A stretch of DNA of 64,000 bases, taken from contig SWDT01000063.1 in the NCBI GenBank assembly GCA_009193035.1, forward strand, positions 1 to 64,000, given 5' to 3'. Position 1 is the first letter of the stretch. Every line of letters begins with the position of its first letter. A model generated the notes under the pieces. It had not been told where the DNA came from and searched no databases. It saw only the letters and a list, made by a program, of their open reading frames with translations. Below are positions 36,353 through 47,800 of this stretch, one piece after another. Position numbers and translations under genes: made by a program. Origin of the DNA: Halicephalobus mephisto (taxonomy: Eukaryota; Nematoda; Chromadorea; Rhabditida; Panagrolaimidae).

Positions 36353-39300
36353 ATGAAATGGCTCCATGTTTGGATTTTTGTGTTTTTCGTTTTTGGCGTT
36401 GCCGGTATTGACTACAGACCCAGAACAACTCAGAACGAGTTCAACGACAACAATTATCCCTCTTCCATCAAAGACATTTCTCACTTATTGAAGTTAAATC
36501 CATACAGTCAATTCATTCCGGATTCTGACAACAATATCCCAGAACCTTCCTACATTATCCCTTCTTTGAGCCGAGTTGGACAACAATTTTCTTCAATCTC
36601 GACCGCAATGCCCGGAAACAGGAATGAATGGCAAAAACCGGACCCGTTTATCTCCTTCCAAACAGAACCCACAGTGAAACCGAATTTATACACGAAAATC
36701 GGACTTTCGACAAATGTCACTACTGCTTCATCCTTCTCCGCAACTCTTCCACCGATAATCAAGATCACAAGACAACCGACTTCTGAAAGGTCCAAGGCAA
36801 AATTATCGAAATTGAACAAAGTCGGTGGCAGTTTTCATTCTTTGCCGACTTTTGAAGGTACTCTTCAACAATTGGAATACTCAGCTCTGAGATCAAATGC
36901 TCATATATCTGTTCCTAGTCACAGATTATTGAACGACATCCTCGTTATCCCATCAATGAGAAGACTTTACGTCTTGGCCATTATTCCCATTCATGAATCA
37001 GCTGGGGCACAGGTAAGTCGAAAACAAATCCTGTTTTTTTGAAGAAAAATTACTGTAGGAATTTCTAGAATCTTTCAGAATCCAACAGGGAAATTTCGAA
37101 ATTTTTAATAATATCATAAAGTTTTTAGAATCTTATTGGAATTGTTAAAATTTATTCAAAATCAAAATAGAAACTTTTGAAATCATCTAAAAATGAGGAT
37201 TCTGGGATATTTTAAAAATCCTAGGAATTTTGAAAAAATTTTATAAAAAAATGGATTTTTAATTTTTTTAATAATATGAAAATTCTGACTGAAATTGATC
37301 AATCTTCGTTAAAAATTCAAATTTAACAATATTTTTATCTCACTAAAGTCTGATTTTTTATTTTTTTTAAATTTTTAAAATTAAACTTATAATTCAGAAA
37401 TTTTAAAATTTCAGACTTCCGTATCGAAGTCATTTCGTAACAGTTTTCGTTTTTAATTTGTTTAATAATATAATTTTGGTTCCGTCAAAACCGTCAAAAT
37501 TCACTCAAATATGGAAATTCTTGACAGCTCTAAGGTTTCTGTTTACTTCCAGGCTTTTCGTACAAGTGTCAATTAGATTTACGCTTTATCGTCTCTCGCA
37601 ACAAATCAAGCTCTGAAAATCAGCTTATCTCATTCATCGGAGAAAAAATTGATTTAATCGCTTTAATTAGAAATATTAAATTTTAGGGATTCGAATGTGG
37701 AAATGTCGATGTTAATTCTTTTGTCAGATTGTCGGCTTTTTTGAAATCCTTAGATGACGTCAATAATGGAAATTACCTCCGAGAATCCGGACTTCACATC
37801 GGGGCTATCGTGATCGACTCATGTTCGAGCGATTTGAGGACCTTGGCTGATCTTTATGAACTTTTATCCGGAACAAACATCGACAAGTAATTTTTATTTT
37901 TAGACATTTTAAAACATTCTTTACAGAAGCGATATCATTGCGATAATCCGCGACGACAAATCCTATTTACCGAATATAGACGAATTTGCGAGTTATTTAC
38001 GTATTCCGACGATAAACACCTTTTTCACAATCCAGGAGCAAGTAAGCCTAAGGCGATTGTACCGAGTTCAGATTCGGATCATTTTTAGGTGTTAACCACA
38101 GGGACCCTTCCCACAGAAGAACACCCATTACAAGCCATCTTGGATCTGCTTAAACACACTCAAAGCACATGCGCGAGTGTTGTTTACGACGATCTTCATG
38201 CTCCGTAAATCCTTTAGGATTATTGAAAATCTTTAAAAAAATAATTTTAGCATGGCGAACAAGTTACAACAATTCGCTTCTGAACGTGAAATGTGCCTGG
38301 ACGAACAGCTTCAAATTAGAGGAGCTTCCAGCATCGAAACCCAGCAGAATGTCGTCAGGAAGTTACTACTTTCTGAAGCCCGAATTGTCATCGTACTTTA
38401 TGGAGAGAAAAGCTGGTTGGATTTCATTAAAGCTATCAACAATGAAATGGTAAGACGCGAAAAAATATTTTAATATTGGTTTTTGAATAGAAATTTCAGA
38501 TTTTATAGGATTTAGTAGACAGTTCTAATATCGTTGAGATTTTTGTGAAATTTTCCAGGATATTCCAGAATCCAATGAAAGTTTTTGAAATCATTCTGGA
38601 TCTTGTTAGAATCTTTGAAAACTTTCAGAGTCTAGTAGAACCTTTTAACTTTATATAGAATTTCGTAAAAATTTCTACAATTTTCCAAAAATCATAAGAA
38701 AATTCTAAAATTTTCTAAAATTTTTTAGAATCTTATAGAATTTTCTGGAATCTTTTAAAATTTCTCAAAAGTTTCCAGAATACCCTAGAATCCATCAAGA
38801 ATTTTTGGAATGAATGTTTGACTTTAAAAATACTGAAAATTAAAGAATTTTTGGGATATTTTTTAAACCTATTTTATATAAAAATTGATTTTTAGGTGAT
38901 TTCTGGTCGATTTGTTCTGATTGCTCTTCAAGATGAACGATGGTCGACTTCGAGGATCTATCTGGATTCTTGGCCTCATTTTGATCAGCTTCTGATTTCT
39001 GTAGCAAGTAAATACGCTCCAAATTACTCCTACTTGACCGAATTGACGAATGTGTTCCCCAAACTCCCGTTTCCCCAACAATGGCTCCGTCAATTCTGGA
39101 CGACAGCTTTCCAATGTCATATCGACGGTGAAAAAGCCGGAAATGAACAATTCTCTCGTCCTTGTCCTCATCAACAAAATTTAAATTTGTCTTCAATTTC
39201 TCCAGATTTGAATATCGCTCCCATCAGCTTCGCAGTCCATATGGTAGCTGTTTCCTTGAGGAAGTTGTCTGATCACGTTTGTCCTGGGGCACTAATCCAT

Positions 39301-42185
39301 ACCTTGACCGATTGTCTGAACGACCCTTACCGTAGTTTATTCGCAGCTATGTTGACTGCCGAGTTCGTTCATCCCCTAGCCGACGACCACTTCAAGATGA
39401 ACAGTACTTCCGGATTCAGTTCTGTAGAGCTGGTCCTGAACAGGGTCATTCATCAACACGGATCTATAAGATACGAGGAATTAGCTGTCTGGGACATCCA
39501 GAATGGACTGACTTACACTTCTGGATCAGACTTACTGGTGGAAGAACGCGATGGAAGCAGAGTCAAAGTTGTTTCGAAATGTCCAAAATCTTCCTGTTCA
39601 AGTTTGGCGATAATGAAGTACAAAGCCGGAGGTCAACCAAGCTTCAGATCCGGATTGAACAGTCTTCCGACCTTGATATTCTCCGTCGTGGCGATACTGT
39701 TCACATTCGTCTGTCTTCTTTGCGTCTATCAACAGCTAGTCAGTAGTCGAGACGACCCATACTGTGTCTGTACAATATTCATGTTCGTCGGATTGACCAT
39801 GTTGTCAGTTGTTTCAATTTTCTTCATTATGAATCCGTCCTGGATAACCTGTGCCATCAGAAGGACCTGTTTAACCGTCGCTCTTTCTTGCGTATTTGCT
39901 CCCATTTTAGTCAAGGTAATAATTTTACAGTAATTATTTTCAACAAATTAATAATAACTATTAGTTTTAATTTTCATAATAGTATGGTTTCGGAACAAAT
40001 ATTTGAAAAATAAGAAATTCAAAAGTTTCTGGAGCTTTTGAGGACCAAGTAAAAAATTCTAAATCTTTAGGAATTTTATAATTATAGAATATTTTAAAAT
40101 TTTAAAGAAAATTATGAAATTTTTCAAAATTAGAAGGTTTTAGAGAATTTGAAAAATTTGGAAATTTTTTGAATATCTTCCAAAATTAAATAAAAAAATT
40201 TAGAATTTTTAAAAATTTAAAAATTTTTGAATATCTTCCAAAATGAAATAAAAAAATTTAGAATTTCTAAAAATTTGGAAATTTTTGAATATCTTCCAAA
40301 ATTAAATTTAAAAAATTTAGAATTTTTGAAAATTTTAGTTTTTGAAATTTTCCAGACTATAAAAATCTAAAAATTGCTCCAAAATTTTAAATTTTAGAAA
40401 TCTTTATTCAAAAAATTTTCGACATTGTTTATTTTTAGTTTTTAAAACAATGTAATGATTATTTTAATTTAGACGATTATGATTTGGCGTCGTGATCTTC
40501 TGATTTCTGAAGGAAGTGAGAAAACTCCATTTGTTTCTCCACTGACGATGTTCAGTCTCTGCATCGTGATCGTCCTCATCCAGTTCGTCATTGTTTCTGA
40601 ATGGGCCTTCTTCGACGATCCTACACTTCTTGATTTTGTTCAATTCGGAGATAAATTTGCCTGGAGATGTTCTCCTGGTTTGAAGTTCGAAAATCACATT
40701 CTTAATTCAATGGCAATTAATATTTTCTTGATTGTTAGTAGTTTGCTGTGTTCAGTTCTTAGTATCAGATCTACAGTAAGCCGTCAACATGTCGCTATTT
40801 CGGTCATAGCTCTAGTGTCCGGAATCGGACTGTACATCGTCCTCCCGATGCTCGGCTTTCCTCTTCGAGATCAAGTTTTCGCCATTGGTGAATTTATTTC
40901 AATTTAAATTTATTCAATTTACTTTTTAGTAATTCTCGTTTATGCTGTTCTGAATGTGATCCTCATCTACTGTAAGGGAATCTTCTGTCGATCTGGAGAC
41001 AGTATGTCAAGCGAAAACTTGGTTGACAGACCATTCAGAATTTCAGACAGAGCTTCGGTCATGTCCTTGGTAAGTAACTTTTTCAGATTAAAATTTTTAA
41101 AGTTCTGCAATTTTCTAAAATTTAATAGAAAGTTGAAAATTTTCGGAAAATTATGAAATTCATTGAAGAGAATTCTTTAGAATCTTTTAAAAATTTCCAG
41201 GATATTTTGAAATTTATTAAAAATTTCCAGAATATTCTAAAATGAATTAGAAGTTTTAAAAATCTTTTAGAATTCAGTTTGAAGTTCTGTAATTTTTCGA
41301 ACCTTCTGAAATCGAATTTAGAATTCTATGATCTTCAAAACTCTTTTAAAATCTCCAGAATTTTTGAGAATTCAGTTTGAAGTGTTGTAATTTTTCGAAC
41401 CTTTTGAAATTGAATCTAGAATTCTATGATCTTTCGAAATCCTTCGAAAATCTCTTTAATCTTCTGAAATTGAATCTTGAATTCTATGATCTTTCGAAAT
41501 CTTTCAAAAATCTAGAATCTTTTAGAATTCAGTTTGAAATTTCATAATTTTCCAAAATCTCTAGAATCTTCTGAAATTTAGAACATTTCGAAATATTCCA
41601 AAAATTTTTGAAATTATTTAAAATAAAAATTTTTTAAGTTTCCAAATTCAAAAATTTGTATCAAAAAGATTTGTAGCAATTTTTATTTTCAATTTTCATA
41701 ATAGTATGATTGATTTTTTTTAGGAAAAACGACATTTTGTTCAACCTTCGTTCTTCGGACAGAACATAAATAATTCGTTCAGCATGCCCCGGGAAAACGG
41801 AACGATGCTTCCTCACAAAGTCCCCCTCAGCTATCGGAGTTCCGTCGCTAGTGAGTACAAGATGACCAATTTTGCATAATCAGAACACAGGTGTTCTTTA
41901 AAATTAAATTATTCGTAATAAAGTTAACTATTTCTATTATATTTGAAACTAAACAATTTGGGTCGAGGGACTTTGGTTGAGGAAGGAATGATCCAGATAA
42001 CATCTCCGATCTCAGCCGCATTCCAAAACAGAAAAGCAACCTTAAACTACCTCAAAAATTTCGAAATTGAGCCGATTAATTTTGCCGAAGACGTTCCTCT
42101 AAATTTACGATTGTCTCCCCCGGGAATTCCGTCCCCTTCGATTCGCGTTGATTTCGGATTTTTTAGATTAATTTTTTTAATTTAA
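36353..42185 (+). CDS. Orphan class C GPCR
   Basis: Ten exons (36353-37012, 37687-37886, 37927-38041, 38089-38204, 38251-38449, 38896-39915, 40473-40887, 40930-41069, 41724-41850, 41968-42185) join in frame to 1069 aa. Residues 1-18 are a signal peptide. A Ser/Thr/Pro-rich stretch of about 170 residues follows, then a Venus-flytrap ligand-binding region from about residue 200 ([15 protein letters not shown]) to about 670. Seven hydrophobic helices run from about residue 686 to 927. Helix 3, [18 protein letters not shown] with LVKTIMIWRR after it, matches the class C pattern ending in a KT-x-x-I/R motif. The nine-Cys domain of glutamate receptors is absent; only CPKSSC is present before helix 1. 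The ligand is unknown. The last exon's acceptor (GGTCGAG) is weak, so the C-terminus is less certain. Confidence 0.85.
41265..41560. repeat. Tandem duplication in GPCR intron 8
   Basis: The motif GAATTCAGTTTGAA recurs three times (about 41273, 41367 and 41525). Between them a block ending AATTCTATGATCTT recurs. The units are about 95-150 bp and diverged. Confidence 0.7.
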
Positions 42186-42266
42186 TTCAAATTTTAAATT
42201 TAACTTCAAATTTTAAATTTAACTTCAAATTTTAAATTTAATTCAAATTTTAAATTTAACTTCAAA
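42184..42266. repeat. Short tandem repeat, about 19-20-bp unit, four copies
   Basis: Four tandem units of the type CTTCAAATTTTAAATTTAA begin directly after the GPCR stop codon. Confidence 0.85.
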
Positions 42267-44826
42267 AAATTAACATAAAGATTTTTAAAATAATATAAAT
42301 CTTATAAAATTTAAAATTTTTTCAAAAAAATATTTATTTTTTTATTTTTATATTAATTTTTAGTTTCATTTATATTTTTGAAAAAAATCAAATTTCTGAA
42401 AAAATTGGTATAAAAATTTTAAAAATAAATACAAAATAAAAACTTTTTTAGAAGAAAAATATTAATTTTTCGTTTCATTCGTATTTTTGAAAAAAATCAA
42501 ACTTTCAAAAAATTTTAAAAAATCTCACAAAATAAGGAACAAATACCGTATAGCCATTTTCCTGAGGTTATTGCCACATTTGAGATTCTGGCGGTCTTTG
42601 AAGAAAAGTATTATAATTCCCAAGCTTTATAACCTGAATGGGTTTGGGCTTTTTCCCGATTTTATGGTTCTCCCGTCTGGTCGAAGAAAAATATTTTTAT
42701 TCACTAGTGTTTTTTTGCATAATTATCTGTAAAATCGGAGTAATTCATCTTTGATCAAATTATTTATAAATTTTAAAAATTTTATAGATGTTTTTTAACT
42801 TTTCAAAATTATGTAAAAATTAATTTTGAATTTTGAATCTTAAAAGAAAAATTTTGAAAATTCATTTCGAAATAATTTTATAGAATTTTGAATTCAAAAT
42901 TCTTAATTTTTATAATAATATAATTTTTAAGTTTTTTAAAATTATGTAAAAATTAATTTTGAATTTTCTGGTCTCGAATAGAAAAATTCTAAAAATTTCT
43001 GTTGTGAATTTTTTTCGAATTTCGATATAAATATTTCAAATTTTTAATTATATTTTTTAAATTTTAGAAAATCTACTAAATGTTAAATTTTAAATTTTTC
43101 TGACTAAAAAATTTTAAAATTTTGATATAAATATTCCAAATTTTTAAAATTATAATTTTAGTTTTTTAGAATTATGTAAAAATTAATTTTACATTTTCTA
43201 GTTTTGAGTGGAAAAATTTAAAAAATTTCTGTTGTGAATTTTTTTTAAATTTTGATATAAATATTTCAAATTTTTAAAATTATAATTTTAGTTTTTTAGA
43301 ATTATAAAAAATTAATTTTACATTTTCTAGTTTTGAGTGGAAAACTAGAAATTCCTATTAAATTTCTCGGAAAATAAATCTGCTTTTTACAAAGGATGAC
43401 TAGGTAACGTATCAGTTTTTATCTTAGATAAAGATGATTAATGATCCAAAAGTAGAGCGCGGATACTCAGTGCCTTCTTTAGTAACCTCCGATATTTTTC
43501 TAAAAATGTTTTTGTTTCTCTACTTTTTCAAAAATAACTCATTTAACAATTTTTTTGATTAAATTTTTTTTGATTAAAATTTTTTTGATTTTTTTAATTA
43601 ATTTTGTCCCGCCAATTTTGTCGGCATCCGATTGAATCTAAACTGTCATTTTTTACTTTTTGTTGGATTTTCTTTGGTTATCTCCAGATTCTGAGGACTG
43701 AACCAACAAAAATTTGCTTACTTTCTCGGAGAACCTATTTGTTTTTCAGAATAGATCTCGGAGGAAAGTGACACGATCCAATCTCCTCTGTAATTGCTTT
43801 GGAATCGAAGACTGAAGATTCATTTTCACAATTCAATAAATCGCCTCAGGCTTTTTTTATTTTCTCTGTTTGAAAATTTCATACAAGTTCCAGAATCCAC
43901 TGGAAAGTTTTCAAAATTCTAAAAAATTTAATAAAATTTTCAAAATTCATTGAAAAAATCCCAAAAGTTGTAGAATTTAGAAAATTTTCAGAAATTTTTC
44001 AAAATTCAGTGCAAATTTTGTAAATTCTTTAAAATTTGATAAAATTTCGAAATATTTTTAAAAATTCCCAAGAATTTCTAAAATTTCGAGATATTTTTAA
44101 AAATTTCTAAAATTTAAAAATCACATAAAAGTTAATTTTTCAGGATTTCCAAAATTTTTTTAAATATTCAAAATTTCCTAAAGTTTTAAACTTTTTAAAA
44201 ATTTCTTAAATTTTAAATTTCTTAAAAAGTACTGGGATTTTTCAGAATTTCGTGTAAAATTTTTAAATTTTAAAAAATCAGAAAAAATTTTCAGAATTTA
44301 TCAAAAAATTAAAATTTTAATTAAACTTTAAGTTTTGATTTTTTTTAATTTTTAAAATTCTTGTCGAGACAATTTCGTAAAAATATTCATTTTAAATTTT
44401 TACAATAGGATGATATTCAACGTTTGCCTTACCCTGTTTCCTCTTTGGGCCAGGTCTGAGCTTTGTTGAAAAAAAATCAAAGGTGTGGTTAGTTTGCTTA
44501 TAAGCATTCAATACCCTTAAAAAACAGCCACAGTAGCAAATTTTAGTATTTCCTTATTTCATTTTATGACATATTTTTATTTTTAAAATTTATAGATTTT
44601 TAAAGAATTTTTTACAATTCAAATTTCTTAAATTTTATTTTTAAAAATTTTTTGTAATTTAAATTTTATTTTAAAAATTTTTTATTTTTAAAATTTTTTC
44701 GTAATTTAAATTTCTGACTTTTTAACAATTTGAATTTTATTTTTAAAGATTTTTTTAATAATCTAATTTTTTTGTTTTTAAAGATTTTTTATTTTTTAAT
44801 TATTTTTATTTTTTCAGAAATGAATA
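42267..44826. other. GPCR to formin intergenic region
   Basis: AT-rich with phased A/T runs. There is a tandem duplication at about 42760-43340, and less AT-rich stretches at about 43390-43500 and 43600-43860. Small frames carry no recognisable product. The last part upstream of 44827 is probably formin promoter or UTR, or may hide an upstream formin exon. Confidence 0.4.
42760..43340. repeat. Diverged tandem duplication, unit about 120 bp
   Basis: The blocks AATTATGTAAAAATTAATTT, TTCTGTTGTGAATTTTTT and GATATAAATATTTCAAATTT recur in the same order about three times. Confidence 0.75.
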
Positions 44827-47800
44827 ATGAAAATGTGTGAATTTGAAGCTTCTGTGGATTCCATTATCAAAGATCCTGAAAAAAATTTCACTCGATTTCT
44901 TTACGATTCCACAGAAGACGATTTGATTTTGCTTCTGAACAAGCTGATTCTGATTCCTGAGAAAGGCCATTCAACGGTCATCCAATGTCTTCTGTGTTGG
45001 CAGGTGAAATTTTATTATTTATTTTCCACAAAAAAAAATTAAATTTCCGTAAAAATTTTACACAAAAAAAAATTAAATTTTGGTTTTTTAACAATTTCGA
45101 AATTTAACAAAAAAGTAACAATCGTCACATTTTTATAAATATTTGACTTTTTTGACGAAAATTGAAAAATAATAGTGACGATTTGGATTTGTTACTGTGC
45201 CAAAAGTTACGCTTTTTGTGTGTACACATATTGTTGACATTTGATTTCCTTTTTTTAGGATTTGATGGAATTTGAGTATGGTCTAAGTCCTGTGGTCACT
45301 GAACTGTCTCAGAGCGATCGTGGAGATTCCGTTTGTTCTGCTCTGAAACTGATCAATCGGCTCATCAAACTCGCTCCCACCACTTCTTCCCGCATCAGAA
45401 TCAGACATGAACTCACAGGTACACTTGTTGGGATTATGTAAATCCGTCCCGAAAATGAGAATGAACATTTATAAGTAACTAAAATCTCTGAATTTTCAAA
45501 ACCTTCTAGAACTGAAAATAATGTTTTTGGAATTTTCTAAGATTTCATAGAAGCTTCTGAAGTCTTGAAAATTCATAAAAAAATTCAAAACTTTCCAGAA
45601 TCCAATGAGGAATTCCTGAACTTTTTGAAATTTTTTAAGTTTACAGAACCTTCTGAATCTAATACTATGATTCCGGAAATTTTTTTAGAAGGAAAAAATT
45701 CAGAAAATTGTTAGATTTTAAAAAAGTTTTTGCATATTCAAAATTTTGTAAATTTTTAAATTTTTAGAATTTTCTATAATTTAATAATTTTTAGGATTTT
45801 CTAGAATCAGACACTTTTAAAATCATTAGAAATTTAAAATAATTGAAATTTAAATTTTTTTTAATTTATAATTTTTTGAAACGATTTCGATACAGTATTT
45901 ATTTTTAATTTTCATGTTTATCGAAATTAGAATTCTACGGAATTTTCTGGAATCATAGATAATTTTAGAATCTACAGCTGAAATCTAAAATTTCGGAATT
46001 TTCTGAAAAGTTCTAAAAACCAATGTCGAAACAATTCTACAGTAATTTCCACTTTGATTTTTCGAAGATTTTCAAAAATCACAAATCTTAAAAATTCACT
46101 TTTTCATATTTATGCCACAATTTATAAATTTATGTTTTGCTTTTTTAAACTGACTCATTTTGCTTCTGAAAATTTTTATTTCTCGTTTTTCGAAAGGAAT
46201 TAGATTTTTTGAAAGTTGTTAAGTCTGAAACGGTTCCTCCGAGTCTTTTATCGCCGCGATGAACCGTTGGATTTCTAGTTTCGATCGTTTTCATTAAAGA
46301 TATCCACTTGACTGTTTTGGCTTTCAAGTGCTTTTTGAACTTATCCTTGACTAATCTCGTCTTCCTGGAGGATAATTATTTCATTTCAGAACTCCGGATC
46401 CACGACCGTCTGGAAGATCTCAAGTGAGTTTCATTTTATACTTTTTTTCGAAGATGGTTATCCTGGAAATTTCAGGATTAATTTATTTATTTTAAAAAAT
46501 GAATTTCTTAGAAATTTAAAATTTTATAAAAAAGTTTAAAATTTTCAAAAAATATGAAAATTTCTAAAATTTTTCAGAATAAAAAGTTTTAAAAACTTCA
46601 AAAATCTAACAAAAGCTTTTTTAAAATTTCTGAAATTTTAATTTCTATTATTTTCTAAGAAATTTGAAAAAATTTTGAAATATTATTAATTTTAAATTTT
46701 TATAATAGTATAATTCCAAAATTATTAATAAAAATTCTGAAAATTTAGAAAATTTAAGAATTCTAAAAAATTTAAAATATTTAATAAAATTTAGAAAATT
46801 TTGGAAATTTATTTTAAAATCATTTTTGCTTTTATCAGGATTCTGTAGAATGTTTCAGAATTTAATAAAAGATTATAAACTTTTTAGAATTTCTCAGAAT
46901 TAATATTTGAATCCAAAAATTTCGGAAATTTTTGTCGAGATAATTTTTATTTTTATAATTTTATGATTTATTTTATTTTAGACGTCAGTTCCCGGTGAAT
47001 CGACAACTGGCATTATTGAGAGAAGAGTGTTCGTTCCTCCTCAGGCCCGGAGGCGAGAACAGTCCAAGTTGCAGTAGGGATTGCGATTCTGGGACTTATT
47101 CAAGTTCTGAAGAAGACATGTCGAATAATTTCGAACTTTCCGACGTTGATTTAGAACTATTTAGACTTTTGAATTCGAACGAGGTGAAAGATCATCGACA
47201 AGAACTCGTGGATGTACTGACTAGTATTGTAAATAATTTCTCATCAGAAGGAAAATCGAAACTTCAGAAAATCAAACAAGTCTGTAATCAACAAGAAATT
47301 CCAGAAGAAAATGAAAAAATTCCTTCTGATTCAGCAAGACCTCCACCCCCACCCCCTGAGGCGAATTTTCTTCCACCACCACTCCCTAAGGTAAATCCAC
47401 CTCCACCCCCTGAGGCGAATTTTCTTCCACCTCCTCCACCACCTCCTGAGGCGAATTCTCTTCCACCCCCACCGCCGTGTCTTGGAGCAGGACCCCCACC
47501 CCCGCCCCCTTTGCTTCTGAAAAACCCAAATCCGCTTTCTTCTGTCCCTAAAGAGAAGTCCGTCATTCCCGACGCTTTGAAACTCCCAATAATGCCTCCA
47601 GCAGGAAAGAAATTCAAACGACTTCAATGGACCAAGATCCCGACTTCCACGATCACAGAACAGAAGGCCAAAAATTCAATTTGGCAAAGGTTGGAGAATG
47701 TACACAAGGCATTCAGTGAGTCATGATGATATTTTCGTTTTGATTAACATTTTTTAGAAAATCGACTTCATCTGAATCAGTTGGATGAACTTTTCGAATG

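Noticed and set aside
47288..47627. Gly-rich and Trp/Arg-rich frames on the minus strand
   Set aside because: Reverse reading of the proline codons of the formin FH1 domain.
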